Assembly (NCBI GenBank): GCA_964523735.1
Contig: CAZFYZ010000033.1
Span: forward strand, 1-34,415
DNA from: CAZFYZ01 sp964523735
GTDB lineage: Bacteria > Armatimonadota > UBA5829
DNA: 34,415 bases
Reading direction: 5' to 3'
Positions 25,282 to 33,136 of the stretch are shown here, piece after piece; within the stretch, counting starts at the first letter, position 1, and each line of letters begins with the position of its first letter. A program made the translations under genes and the position numbers. Under the pieces are notes generated by a model. It was given only the letters and a program-made list of their open reading frames with translations, was not told where the DNA came from and did no database searches.

Positions 25282-26056
25282 CGGGCAGACGCGCCGCAAG
25301 AGCGGCGTCGCCGAGTGGACCGAAGAAGAGACCGAAGAACTCTTCCGGCGGTATATCAAGACTCGGAGCCGCAAGGTCCGGGATCAACTAGTCATGATGC
25401 ATCAAAACCTGGTCAGGTTCCTCGCCGGCAAGTTCGCCAACAGAGGCGAGCCGCTGGAGGATCTGGTTCAGGTGGGTGTCATCGGGCTCATCAATGCCAT
25501 CGACAGGTTCGACCCCGACAGGGGGACGAAGTTTTCCACCTATGCCACTCCGACGATAGTCGGGGAGATCAGACGCCACTTCCGGGACAAGGCTTGGAGT
25601 CTCAAAGTCCCCCGCAGGCTGCAGGAGCTAAACCTGGCAGCCAACAGAGCCGCTGAAGACTTGAGCCAGAGGCTGGGCCACCCACCGACCGTGCAGGAAA
25701 TCGCGCAGGCAGTCGGCACAACAGAGGAAGAGGCCCTGGAGGCCATCGAACTCGGAAATGCCTATGACACGGTCTCGCTCGACAGCAAGCTCGTGCACGA
25801 GGGCGAGTCGGCGCCGCTCACGCTGGCTGAGTTCGTCGGTGACCTGGACTCCTCGCTGCAGAACATCGAGTCTTTTGGGGATTTGAAACAGGCCATAGAG
25901 AGCCTGGACTCGCGCGAGAAGGCGATTATCTACTACAGGTTCTTCCGTGACATGTCTCAGACGGAGGTTGCGCGAAGGCTCAACATCTCTCAGATGCACG
26001 TCTCGCGCCTCCAGCAGAAAGCCCTGAGAAGGTTGAAAGAGCTTCTGAGCGCGTAG
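25265..26056 (+). CDS. sigB: SigB/SigF/SigG-type RNA polymerase sigma factor
   Basis: This 263-residue sigma-70 family factor belongs to the SigB/F/G group (domains 2, 3 and 4, no region 1). Region 2 is clear: a core-binding stretch with LVQVGVIGLINAIDRFDP and the -10-contact stretch FSTYATPTIVGEIRRHFRDK at about 93-112. Region 3 (VPRRLQELNLAANRA) and region 4, with a helix-turn-helix in MSQTEVARRLNISQMHVSRLQ, complete it. The ATG overlaps the RsbW gene by 17 bases, the classical arrangement rsbV-rsbW-sigB. The symbol is by analogy; the target genes are unknown. Confidence 0.92.
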   Translation: MRDSDSGQTRRKSGVAEWTEEETEELFRRYIKTRSRKVRDQLVMMHQNLVRFLAGKFANRGEPLEDLVQVGVIGLINAIDRFDPDRGTKFSTYATPTIVGEIRRHFRDKAWSLKVPRRLQELNLAANRAAEDLSQRLGHPPTVQEIAQAVGTTEEEALEAIELGNAYDTVSLDSKLVHEGESAPLTLAEFVGDLDSSLQNIESFGDLKQAIESLDSREKAIIYYRFFRDMSQTEVARRLNISQMHVSRLQQKALRRLKELLSA

Positions 26057-26124
26057 CAGGGGCTGGGGCTGGCGCGATAACCTCAGGCCGGGAAGATCGG
26101 TCTTCAGCCGACCGCGCCCGCGCG

Positions 26125-27222
26125 TTAGCTGGAGACCCTCGGCAGCGATGGGTTAGTGGGGATTCTCATCGCCGGGATATCGGCCTCGCTGCCGACCTGA
26201 ACGTCCCTGATCGAAGTCACATCCACCACGATCATCTGCATCGCCACTCTGCCAAGCACCGGCGCTTGACGACCGTTGATCCTGACCGAAGGCTTGCGTC
26301 TTAGCCTTCGTATCGCGAACCTTAAAGGATCTTGCCGGTAGACTGGCCCCTCTGGCGCGAGCGTGAAGCCGTCCGCGAAGCCGATCGGGATAATGGCGAC
26401 TCTTGTTGGTCTTCGCGTAGTGTATTCGGAGCCGTAGCCAACGGCGGATCCGGCGGGCAGGTCTTTGATCTCGCAGATGCGAGCCCTGAGCTTCCAGGTA
26501 GGCTTGAGGTCGAGATCGTGCGGCACGTGCCGCGAAGGATATTGACCGTAGAGGATCGTACCAGGTCTGACCATATTCAGTCGCGACCCGGGCAGGCGAA
26601 CAGTGGCGGCGCTGTTCGAGGCATGCGCGACGCCGTAGTCAAAGCCCATCTCTTTCAATGCTGCAATGATACGGCTGAACAGCTCGAGCTGAAGACGAGC
26701 GGGCGTGAGGTCGGAGTCCGCGGCGTTGGCAAAATGCGTGAAAGTCCCAGCGATCGTGAGGTTGGGCAACTCAGCCACAGCTTTGAAGAACGATGGCACT
26801 TCATCGGGCAGGAGGCCAAGTCTGCCCATGCCCGTGTCCAGCTTGACATGGACCCGCGCGGTCCTGCCGGCTTCAGACGCGGCAGCCGAGATCCGACGGG
26901 CCAGCTCGATTGAGGAGACCGTGAGGTCTAGATCGGCATCGACCGCCTCGGCCGCGTTCTCGGGCTGGATTGGCGCAAGGATCAGGACGGGCGACTTGAC
27001 GCCGCCTTTGCGGAGTATCAGGGCCTCATCGAGTCGCGTGACAGCCAGCGAGTCGGCTCCCCCCTCGACGAAAGCGCGCGCAGCCTCGAGATAGCCGTGA
27101 CCGTAGGCGTTTGCCTTGACCACGGCCATTACCTCGACCTGACCGCCAACAAGCCTGCGTACCTGCGCCAGGTTGTGCTGCAGCGCAGACCTATCTATCT
27201 CTACCCAAACGTCGTGAATCAT
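26125..27222 (-). CDS. alr: alanine racemase
   Basis: Alanine racemase interconverts L- and D-alanine with PLP, providing D-Ala for peptidoglycan. The 365-residue protein has the usual length and residues: the PLP lysine K36 in AVVKANAYGHG and the catalytic tyrosine Y267 in GYGSEYTT, with the loop RLGLLPDE and MVRPGTILYG between them. The C-terminal domain motif VAIIPIGFADG is present. The upstream region on the coding strand is a 7-base repeat array, which separates it from the FemAB-like gene, transcribed in the same direction. No good ribosome-binding site is visible before the ATG. Confidence 0.96.
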   Translation of the reverse strand: MIHDVWVEIDRSALQHNLAQVRRLVGGQVEVMAVVKANAYGHGYLEAARAFVEGGADSLAVTRLDEALILRKGGVKSPVLILAPIQPENAAEAVDADLDLTVSSIELARRISAAASEAGRTARVHVKLDTGMGRLGLLPDEVPSFFKAVAELPNLTIAGTFTHFANAADSDLTPARLQLELFSRIIAALKEMGFDYGVAHASNSAATVRLPGSRLNMVRPGTILYGQYPSRHVPHDLDLKPTWKLRARICEIKDLPAGSAVGYGSEYTTRRPTRVAIIPIGFADGFTLAPEGPVYRQDPLRFAIRRLRRKPSVRINGRQAPVLGRVAMQMIVVDVTSIRDVQVGSEADIPAMRIPTNPSLPRVSS

Positions 27223-27230
27223 GATAGTGG

Positions 27231-27296
27231 ACAGGGTACAGGGAACAGGGTGCAGCAGAACAGCCTCGCTGTCTACTGCTTACTGTTCACCGTGCA
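27231..27296. repeat. inverted pair of 7-base repeat arrays between femAB-like gene and alr
   Basis: The left arm (27231-27258) holds units of type ACAGGGT and the right arm (27269-27296) units of type CTGTCTA, CTGCTTA and CTGTTCA, about ten bases apart. The arms are imperfect reverse complements. The TAA stop of the FemAB-like gene (27280-27282) lies inside the second right-hand unit, so its last four codons are repeat sequence. Confidence 0.82.
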
Positions 27297-28422
27297 CTTC
27301 CCTTCGCGCCCTTGACTTCAGGGCGAGCTTGACCCTCGGCAGGGCTTTGGTCCACAGCCAGTAGAGCCGTGGCGAGAGGACCAAGTCATACTCGCCGATA
27401 TACTCGACGAACCTTGGCGAGAAACCCTCTTTGAACCGATTGAGCCCCTGCAGATGGTCGTCCTCGGCAGTCGCTGCTTCAGGACGCCCTTGTCCCGAAG
27501 CATTGTCGGACTTGTCCTCGCCAACTGGTCCCACCGGCCGCTTCGGGCTCACTCCCCGGAAATCGTACCACTTGCAGCCCTGCTCCATAGCCCATTGGAT
27601 CAGCGTCCACTGCATCAAGTGGTTAGGCATCACATTTCGGTGCTTGTTGGAAGATGCGCCATAGGCATACCACGCCTTGTCTCCGAACACGAGCGCCAAA
27701 GCCCCTGCTATGGGTTTGCCCTCATAATATGTGAGGGCCAGTTGCACATGGCCATCTGGAGCCAGTGCATCCCACATATCCTCGAAATACTTGAGCCCTC
27801 GCACGAGAAACCTGTCACGCTCGGCAGTCTCTCTAAGTATCGTGTAGAACTCCGACAGATCCGACCGATCACAACCCAGGCGAACGGTGACGCCCTTCTT
27901 CTCTGCGAGGCGGATATTGTACCGCCACTTGGGCTTGAATGTTGCCAGAAGCTCCTCCGGAGTCTTGTCCAGGTCGAGCTGCATTACGCACTTCGGCTGA
28001 GTGCCGCCGAAGCCCTCAGAGATCACTGGCCTGAATCCTGCGGAACGCAGGTTGGTTTCGCTGTGCGTATCCTCGATCGGGACAGGGGGATCGATCTTGA
28101 GCAGTATCGCCTTGTGCTGGACCGCGGTTTCTCGCAGAAACGCCGTGAAGTCCCGGACTAGCTCTGCGTCGCGCGTGTCGAGTACGGGACCCCTGGGGGC
28201 GTAGGCAATGCATCGGCCGATCTTGGGTATCGACCGCTTAAGGATCGAGGCTGCGGCTATGATCTCTCCGTGATGCTCTCCAATCACTCGAACAGGCCTC
28301 CAGCCGGTTCTGGCCTTCAACTCGCCCCATTCCCACGACTGAAGCAGATCGCCCGTATCGAAACGGGCGACAAAGTCATTGAACCGCTGCCGGTCTTTGG
28401 TTGTCGCTTCCCTGCACTCCAT
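27280..28422 (-). CDS. FemAB/FemX-like peptidoglycan bridge aminoacyltransferase
   Basis: This 380-residue protein belongs to the FemABX family, which adds amino acids from aminoacyl-tRNA to the peptidoglycan interpeptide bridge or to lipid II. It shows the GNAT-like repeats: LLQSWEWGELKARTGWRP near the N terminus, RYNIRLAEKKGV in the middle, and WYDFRGVSP, LNRFKEGFSP and VEYIGEYDLV near the C terminus. A roughly 30-residue low-complexity insert in the loop before LNRFKEGF contains a palindromic repeat. I place the start at ATG 28422; a GTG six bases upstream would lie inside a repeat array. The stop lies in another array. It is followed by alr, so both probably serve cell-wall synthesis. Confidence 0.88.
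   Translation of the reverse strand: MECREATTKDRQRFNDFVARFDTGDLLQSWEWGELKARTGWRPVRVIGEHHGEIIAAASILKRSIPKIGRCIAYAPRGPVLDTRDAELVRDFTAFLRETAVQHKAILLKIDPPVPIEDTHSETNLRSAGFRPVISEGFGGTQPKCVMQLDLDKTPEELLATFKPKWRYNIRLAEKKGVTVRLGCDRSDLSEFYTILRETAERDRFLVRGLKYFEDMWDALAPDGHVQLALTYYEGKPIAGALALVFGDKAWYAYGASSNKHRNVMPNHLMQWTLIQWAMEQGCKWYDFRGVSPKRPVGPVGEDKSDNASGQGRPEAATAEDDHLQGLNRFKEGFSPRFVEYIGEYDLVLSPRLYWLWTKALPRVKLALKSRARREVHGEQ
27476..27501. repeat. in-frame palindrome inside the FemAB-like gene
   Basis: GCTTCAGGAC (27476-27485) and GTCCCGAAGC (27492-27501) are reverse complements at nine of ten positions, around GCCCTT. On the coding strand it reads ASGQGRPEA, in a loop insert. It is related to the palindrome at 12555-12575. 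Confidence 0.75.
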
Positions 28423-28426
28423 AGCC

Positions 28427-28460
28427 ACTGTTTACTCTTTACTGTTTACTGTCCACTTCC
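28427..28460 (+). repeat. 7-base repeat array upstream of rnpB and femAB-like gene
   Basis: Nearly five units of type ACTGTTT / ACTCTTT / ACTGTCC run in register. One unit supplies TTTACT (28445-28450), which is placed as a -35 box for rnpB. Confidence 0.8.
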
Positions 28461-28473
28461 CTTCTGCTACCAT
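28445..28473 (+). promoter_or_regulatory. probable rnpB promoter using a repeat-derived -35 box
   Basis: TGCTACCAT (28465-28473) is an extended -10 box. TTTACT (28445-28450) lies 17 bases upstream. Start would be near 28480, where the RNase P helix P1 begins. Confidence 0.5.
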
Positions 28474-28479
28474 GTAAGT

Positions 28480-28924
28480 GGGCGAGTCGGGTGATCGCCC
28501 CGAGCAATCGGGGAGGAAAGTCCGGGCTCCACAGGGCAAGGTGGTTGCCAGCGGCAACGGTCCCTCACGGGATACGGAAAGTGCCACAGAAAAGAAAACC
28601 CCCTGTTGGGTGATGGGTGACGGGTGTCAGGTGATGGGGACTGCTGTGCGAGTGGTGGTGTCCCTGACACCTGACACCCGGAACCTGAAACCCGACTGGG
28701 GAAAGCTGAAACGGTGGTGTAAGAGACCACCAGCTCCGTCGTGAGGCGGAGGCTTGGTAAACCCCACTTGGAGCAAGGCCGAATAGGGGAGGGCTGAAGC
28801 TGCCCGCCGACCTCCCGGGTGTCGCCGCTAGAGCCGCGCGGCAACGCGTGAGCGTAGATAGATGATCACCCAGGCCGCGCATCTGGCGCGGCCGGACAGA
28901 ACCCGGCTTACAGACTCGCCCCCC
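28480..28924 (+). ncRNA. rnpB: RNase P RNA, type A, with extended P12
   Basis: RNase P RNA matures tRNA 5' ends. Conserved blocks are present: the CR-I region GAGGAAAGTCCGGGCTCC at 28513-28530, a block GCAAGGCCGAATAGGGGAGG near 28773-28792, and CR-V ACAGAACCCGGCTTA at 28896-28910. The terminal helix P1 pairs GGGCGAGTC (28480-28488) with GACTCGCCC (28913-28921). At the P12 position a long hairpin (28605-28698) consists of 7-base repeats, giving a total of about 445 bases. The ends are set by P1 and are accurate to a few bases. No U-tract terminator follows at once. Confidence 0.95.
28605..28698 (+). repeat. 7-base repeat arms forming P12 of the RNase P RNA
   Basis: The left arm (28605-28641) has units of type GGGTGAC and GGGTGTC, and the right arm (28660-28696) units of type CTGACAC and CTGAAAC. 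Both arms have 37 bases and pair in one long helix, especially around CGGGTGTCAGGTG. Both keep the 7-base register. Confidence 0.85.
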
Positions 28925-28932
28925 TTCTATCG

Positions 28933-28953
28933 GTTAGAAGTTAGAGGCTAGGA
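28933..28953 (-). repeat. short 7-base repeat array after rnpB
   Basis: Three units GTTAGAA, GTTAGAG and GCTAGGA follow the RNase P RNA by about ten bases. In reverse complement they match the CTAAC type at 3973-4014. Confidence 0.65.
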
Positions 28954-28993
28954 GTGGTGCGTGTCAGACTCCTGGCTGCATTCAGGTGTCGAG

Positions 28994-29878
28994 CTACGCC
29001 GCTAACGCGAGTCCCCCGCCGGGCATGCGTTTGGCCCACGAGAGAAGCTCCACGCAATCGTGCAGGCTTTCGCGGACCTCGTTAACAATGTAATCCATTT
29101 GGTTGAGCGGCACCCGTCCGGCATCGGCAACTTGCTTCAGTGCGATGTCTACGTTCTGACCGACGACATAGCTCTTGCTCATTCTCTTCGCCAACAGGTC
29201 ACCCGCGTGAACGGCGGCGGCCAGGTCCGCATGCTCGGTGGCGCAGTCAGGATCGTGATGATAGGAGATGCTCTCTCGCAGAGTCTCAGGAAAGTCCCAC
29301 TGCCGGGTCAGATCCGAGCCTATCTTCGCGTGATCCGTGCCCAATATGCCGTGCTCGGCGCGAGCCATCTCCATCCCATACTCGAGACATGCGTGGACGA
29401 CGCTCGTGAACTTCATTGGCAGAGCCCGTGCCACAACCAGCTTGCCGACGTCGTGCAGAAGCCCCGCCACGAATGCGGTCTCGCTCTTTCCGGCTGATCG
29501 TCGTGAGGATTGGGCATAGATCGCCTCTGTAGCGATCGCGCACGTAACGGAGTGCACCCACATGTCCGGCCAACTGAAGCCCGGAAACATCTGCCTGGGG
29601 AACAGAGCATCGACTATGGACGCGGACGCGGCCAGGTTTCTCACCGCGGAGAATCCAAGAGTGACCACTGCATCAGTGATGGTGTCCGCTTGCCTGCGGC
29701 GGCCATAGTAGGCCGAGTTAGCCAATCTCAGTACCTTTGTCGCCAGTGACTGATCAAGCATTATGACGCGTGCAACGTCGTCGGCCGTCGCGTCGGCAGT
29801 GTTTGTTACTTGGATCACTCGCGCCAGAGCTACTGGGATACTCGGCAGGTCGATTCTGCCAGAAGAACGACCAAACAT
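28994..29878 (-). CDS. HDOD domain signalling protein
   Basis: This 294-residue protein is almost entirely an HDOD domain, an HD-related module found in bacterial signalling proteins: the N-terminal part LPSIPVALARVIQVTNT, the LDQSLATKVLRLANSAYYG helix pair, and the HD-like region with VAGLLHDVGKLVVARALP. It then continues with the conserved YHHDP and AAAVHAGDLLA. The HD pair is present (LLHDVGK), which is not always so in HDOD proteins, so metal binding is possible. AGGAGG precedes the ATG. There is no receiver or other sensor domain. Its partners are not visible; the neighbour on the other strand is a VKOR gene. Confidence 0.92.
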   Translation of the reverse strand: MFGRSSGRIDLPSIPVALARVIQVTNTADATADDVARVIMLDQSLATKVLRLANSAYYGRRRQADTITDAVVTLGFSAVRNLAASASIVDALFPRQMFPGFSWPDMWVHSVTCAIATEAIYAQSSRRSAGKSETAFVAGLLHDVGKLVVARALPMKFTSVVHACLEYGMEMARAEHGILGTDHAKIGSDLTRQWDFPETLRESISYHHDPDCATEHADLAAAVHAGDLLAKRMSKSYVVGQNVDIALKQVADAGRVPLNQMDYIVNEVRESLHDCVELLSWAKRMPGGGLALAA

Positions 29879-30026
29879 GCAAACCTCCTGGAGTCGCAGA
29901 TGAGGTAGTGCTCACGGTCAGACTGAATGCCGGCCGCCCTGAAGTGTACATCCGTCTCTCTTGTCTTTCCGCGATTTCAGGCGAAGTCACAACGGGTATT
30001 TACTCCATGAAGCGCTCCGAGGTAGT

Positions 30027-30500
30027 ATGAGAAGGATTCTGCCCTTACTTATAGCCTTGTTGGCGCTTGTTGGCACGGTAGACTCAGCATATTTGGCCGC
30101 TCGCTATGTTTCTGCCGCCAAGCCAGGTGAGGATGCAATATGCGATATCGCCGGCGGTGGCTGCGAGACGTTGGAGAAGACCAGCGAGGCTACCGTCATG
30201 GGCGTGCCGACCGCCCTTCTGGGGCTCGGCTACTTTGGCTTTGTGTTGTTGATGTCGGTCTGGCGGATCTGGACCGGTCGGTGGCCTTTTGTCCGGTTTC
30301 TTGAGGTAGCGCTGTCAATAGGGCTGTTGTTTAGCTTCTACCTGGTCTACGTGCTGCTCTTTGAGTTGGAGGTTGCCTGCCCTTATTGCCTCGCAGCCCA
30401 CGCGGCGAATGTACTGATCGTGCTGCTCTATGCCATTTCGCGCAGACTCGACGTAACCAGGCCTCTGACTCGCCGCCGATGGGCGATGGGGACCAGGTAG
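30027..30500 (+). CDS. vitamin K epoxide reductase (VKOR) family protein
   Basis: Bacterial VKOR is a membrane quinone reductase that reoxidises DsbA-like thioredoxins for disulfide formation in the periplasm. The 157-residue protein has four membrane helices, the loop cysteines C39 and C46, the conserved GVPTALLGLGYF segment and the active-site CPYC (C118, C121) in the last helix. It lacks a fused thioredoxin domain, so a separate DsbA would be needed. The start is ATG 30027, preceded by GAGG; the longer frame would add 22 non-membrane residues. It is close to ligD (33 bases) but there is no obvious functional link. Confidence 0.9.
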   Translation: MRRILPLLIALLALVGTVDSAYLAARYVSAAKPGEDAICDIAGGGCETLEKTSEATVMGVPTALLGLGYFGFVLLMSVWRIWTGRWPFVRFLEVALSIGLLFSFYLVYVLLFELEVACPYCLAAHAANVLIVLLYAISRRLDVTRPLTRRRWAMGTR

Positions 30501-30533
30501 AGCAGAATCGGATCGCTGGGATGGGAGAGACTA

Positions 30534-33032
30534 TTGCCTCTTGACGAGTACCGGAAGAAGCGCGACTTCGCGAAGACACCGGAACCGGCCGGCCGTTCAG
30601 AGCAAGCCTGGGCAAATCGTTTTGTTGTGCACGAGCACCACGCCACGAGGCTGCATTTCGATCTGCGCCTGGAAATGGACGGCGTCCTGAAGAGTTGGGC
30701 CATCCCTAAAGGCCCCTCGATGAATCCTGCTGACAAGCGCCTCTCTGTCATGGTCGAGGACCATCCGCTAGAGTATCTATCGTTCAGGGGCGAGATCGCT
30801 GAGGGCAACTACGGAGCCGGGCGGGTGGAGATATGGGACAGCGGAACATACCGGGTAGTTGAGGGCAGCCCTGATGAAGGCAAGATGGTCTTCGAGATCG
30901 AGGGGACCAGGCTCGAGGGGGCTTTTCACTTCGTCAAGCTTCGAAGCGGCAACAACGAATGGCTACTGATCAAAGGCAGGGACGAGTACGCGGACTCGGA
31001 GTGGAAGCTGGAGCAGGTGATCGAGGGCGGCAGCCGCAGGGATATCAAGGAACGCCGGAGCAAAGAGGCTAAGCCTGACCAGTCCGCGACGCCGGCTGAT
31101 CCGATGCCGGACCGTATTGTCCCGATGCAGGCCGTTCTTGGCGACAAGCCGTTCTCCAACCCGGACTGGCTGTTCGAGCAGAAGTGGGATGGCTTTAGGG
31201 CGGTTTCTTTCATATCGCCTGGCTCGTTCAGGCTGGTCTCACGCCGACAAGGGAATCTGCTGGATATGTTCCCGCAGGCTCGGGCAGTACCCGGGCTCAT
31301 AGACGCCGAAACGGCCATCCTTGACGGAGAGATCGTCGCTCTGGATGAGACCGGCAAACCGAAGTTTCAGCTCCTGCAGAACGCTGCCGACCTGCCGCAC
31401 GGGGCCCGTATAGTCTACTACGTGTTCGATCTGCTCTACCTGAACGGTGTTGACCTGCGCAAGAAGCCATTGATCGAGCGCAAAGAAGCTCTGCAGACGA
31501 TCATCCGCCCAAATGAGTTCCTGCGCTACTCAGATCACGTCATCGAACACGGCGAGCAGCTCTACCGTCAGGCGGAGCAGTCACGGCTTGAGGGGATTAT
31601 GGCGAAGCGGCTCGCGAGCCCTTACGTTGCGGCAAGAACGAGAGACTGGCTGAAACTCAAGATCGTCTGCAGGCAGGAGTTCGTGATCGGCGGGTATACA
31701 CAGCCACGCAGATCGAGGGAGAGCTTCGGCTCATTGGTTATCGGCGTCTACGACGGGGAAAGGCTGGTCTTCGCCGGTCAGATCGGTACAGGATTCGACG
31801 ATGCCACGCTGCGCGATCTGTACGGCCGTATGCAGCCGCTGCGTGTTGACTACTGCCCGTTCGATCCCCGGCCTAAGACCAATGAACCGGCCACTTGGGT
31901 TCAGCCGAAGCTGGTCTGCGAGGCGAAGTTCACCGAGTGGACGGATGAGGGCATACTGAGGCAGCCGGTCTACCTGGGCCTCCGGCCAGACAAACGAGCC
32001 GCCGATGTGATCCACGAGTCCCCCAAGGAGGTTGCTGCTGTGGTGGAGACTGAAGCAAAGCCCAAAGGCGGCAAACAGAAGCCGATCCCCGTCGATGAAG
32101 CGTTCAGCAAGAAGACGCTGAAGGGCGACCTCTGCGTCGAGGTTGATGGTGCCAAAGTTTCGCTAACAAACTTAGACAAAGTTTACTGGCCGGACGAGGG
32201 CTACACGAAGGGCGATATGCTGCGCTACTATTATCAGGTGCACGACATTATCGTTCCTCACCTTGCCGGGCGGCCCCTGATACTACGGCGCTTCCCGAAT
32301 GGCGCCAAGGGTGAGTCGTTCTATCAGCAGAACGTTGAGCAGGCCCCGGACTACGTCACGATCGCGCCCGTTGAGCAGGACGAGTCCGTAGTCAACCACG
32401 CAGTAATCGACAGCACCGCAAGCCTGCTGTATGTAGCCAATCTCGGCTGCATAGCTCAGAACCCGTTAAGCTCCCGTGCGGGAAACATAGACAAACCTGA
32501 CTGGTTCGTCCTCGATCTTGACCCCGAGCAAGCCTCATTCGGCACCGTATGCGAAGTGGCTATGGTTGTCAAGGAAGTATTGGATGAACTTGGACTGGCT
32601 GGTTATCCCAAGACCTCAGGATCGCGAGGGCTCCACGTCTATGTGCCGCTTCAGGCGGTATACACGCACCAGCAGGTTCAGGACTTCGCGGAGTTGGCTG
32701 CGAACATCGTAGCCTCGAGAGTCCCGAAGATCGCGACCACAGAGCGTATGAAGAAGCAGAGGACCGAAGCCCAGGTCTATGTGGACTACCTGCAGAACGC
32801 TTTTGGCAAGAGTATGACCAGCCCGTATTCTGTGAGAGCGGCGCCGGGAGCTACTGTCTCAACCCCACTGACATGGGATGAGGTTGCGCCGTGCAAGGAC
32901 AAGGCCGAGTTCACGATGTTCAGCGTTCCTGAGCGCGTTGCCAAGATCGGGGACATCTTCCGCGATGTCCTGACCAACCGCCAGACACTCGTCAAGCCGA
33001 TGCAACGTTTGGAGAAACTGCTGGGCAGGTAA
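30534..33032 (+). CDS. ligD: ATP-dependent DNA ligase LigD, PE-LIG-POL order
   Basis: LigD is the multifunctional enzyme of bacterial non-homologous end-joining. The 832-residue protein has, in order, the 3'-phosphoesterase domain (about 25-160; H35, H41, D43 and H77 fit the active site), the ATP-dependent ligase domain (about 195-500) with the adenylated lysine K217 in KWDG, and the primase-polymerase domain (about 540-832) with D661 and D663 in DLDP and the GSRGLHVYVPL motif. This is the Pseudomonas-type order, not the mycobacterial one. The start is TTG 30534, preceded by GGGAG. ku follows 104 bases downstream. Confidence 0.95.
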   Translation: MPLDEYRKKRDFAKTPEPAGRSEQAWANRFVVHEHHATRLHFDLRLEMDGVLKSWAIPKGPSMNPADKRLSVMVEDHPLEYLSFRGEIAEGNYGAGRVEIWDSGTYRVVEGSPDEGKMVFEIEGTRLEGAFHFVKLRSGNNEWLLIKGRDEYADSEWKLEQVIEGGSRRDIKERRSKEAKPDQSATPADPMPDRIVPMQAVLGDKPFSNPDWLFEQKWDGFRAVSFISPGSFRLVSRRQGNLLDMFPQARAVPGLIDAETAILDGEIVALDETGKPKFQLLQNAADLPHGARIVYYVFDLLYLNGVDLRKKPLIERKEALQTIIRPNEFLRYSDHVIEHGEQLYRQAEQSRLEGIMAKRLASPYVAARTRDWLKLKIVCRQEFVIGGYTQPRRSRESFGSLVIGVYDGERLVFAGQIGTGFDDATLRDLYGRMQPLRVDYCPFDPRPKTNEPATWVQPKLVCEAKFTEWTDEGILRQPVYLGLRPDKRAADVIHESPKEVAAVVETEAKPKGGKQKPIPVDEAFSKKTLKGDLCVEVDGAKVSLTNLDKVYWPDEGYTKGDMLRYYYQVHDIIVPHLAGRPLILRRFPNGAKGESFYQQNVEQAPDYVTIAPVEQDESVVNHAVIDSTASLLYVANLGCIAQNPLSSRAGNIDKPDWFVLDLDPEQASFGTVCEVAMVVKEVLDELGLAGYPKTSGSRGLHVYVPLQAVYTHQQVQDFAELAANIVASRVPKIATTERMKKQRTEAQVYVDYLQNAFGKSMTSPYSVRAAPGATVSTPLTWDEVAPCKDKAEFTMFSVPERVAKIGDIFRDVLTNRQTLVKPMQRLEKLLGR

Positions 33033-33043
33033 AGTCAGAATAT

Positions 33044-33122
33044 ACAGTGGCACTGTAGGGGCCAAGCATTCGCAGTAGGCGGCTTCTTCGAAGAGTACCA
33101 CCTCACCGGGAATGCTTCGCCC
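33044..33122. repeat. imperfect inverted repeat between ligD and ku
   Basis: GGGGCCAAGCATTCGC (33058-33073) faces GGGAATGCTTCGCCC (33108-33122), which is its reverse complement with one or two differences. An odd palindrome ACAGTGGCACTGT (33044-33056) abuts the left end. The layout resembles a small non-coding mobile element (MITE or REP type). Confidence 0.65.
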
Positions 33123-33136
33123 GTCGGAGGTGTGAC

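Noticed and set aside
26057..26124. Bidirectional terminator between the sigma factor gene and alr
   Set aside because: A small GAAGA/TCTTC hairpin is present but neither side has a T-tract.
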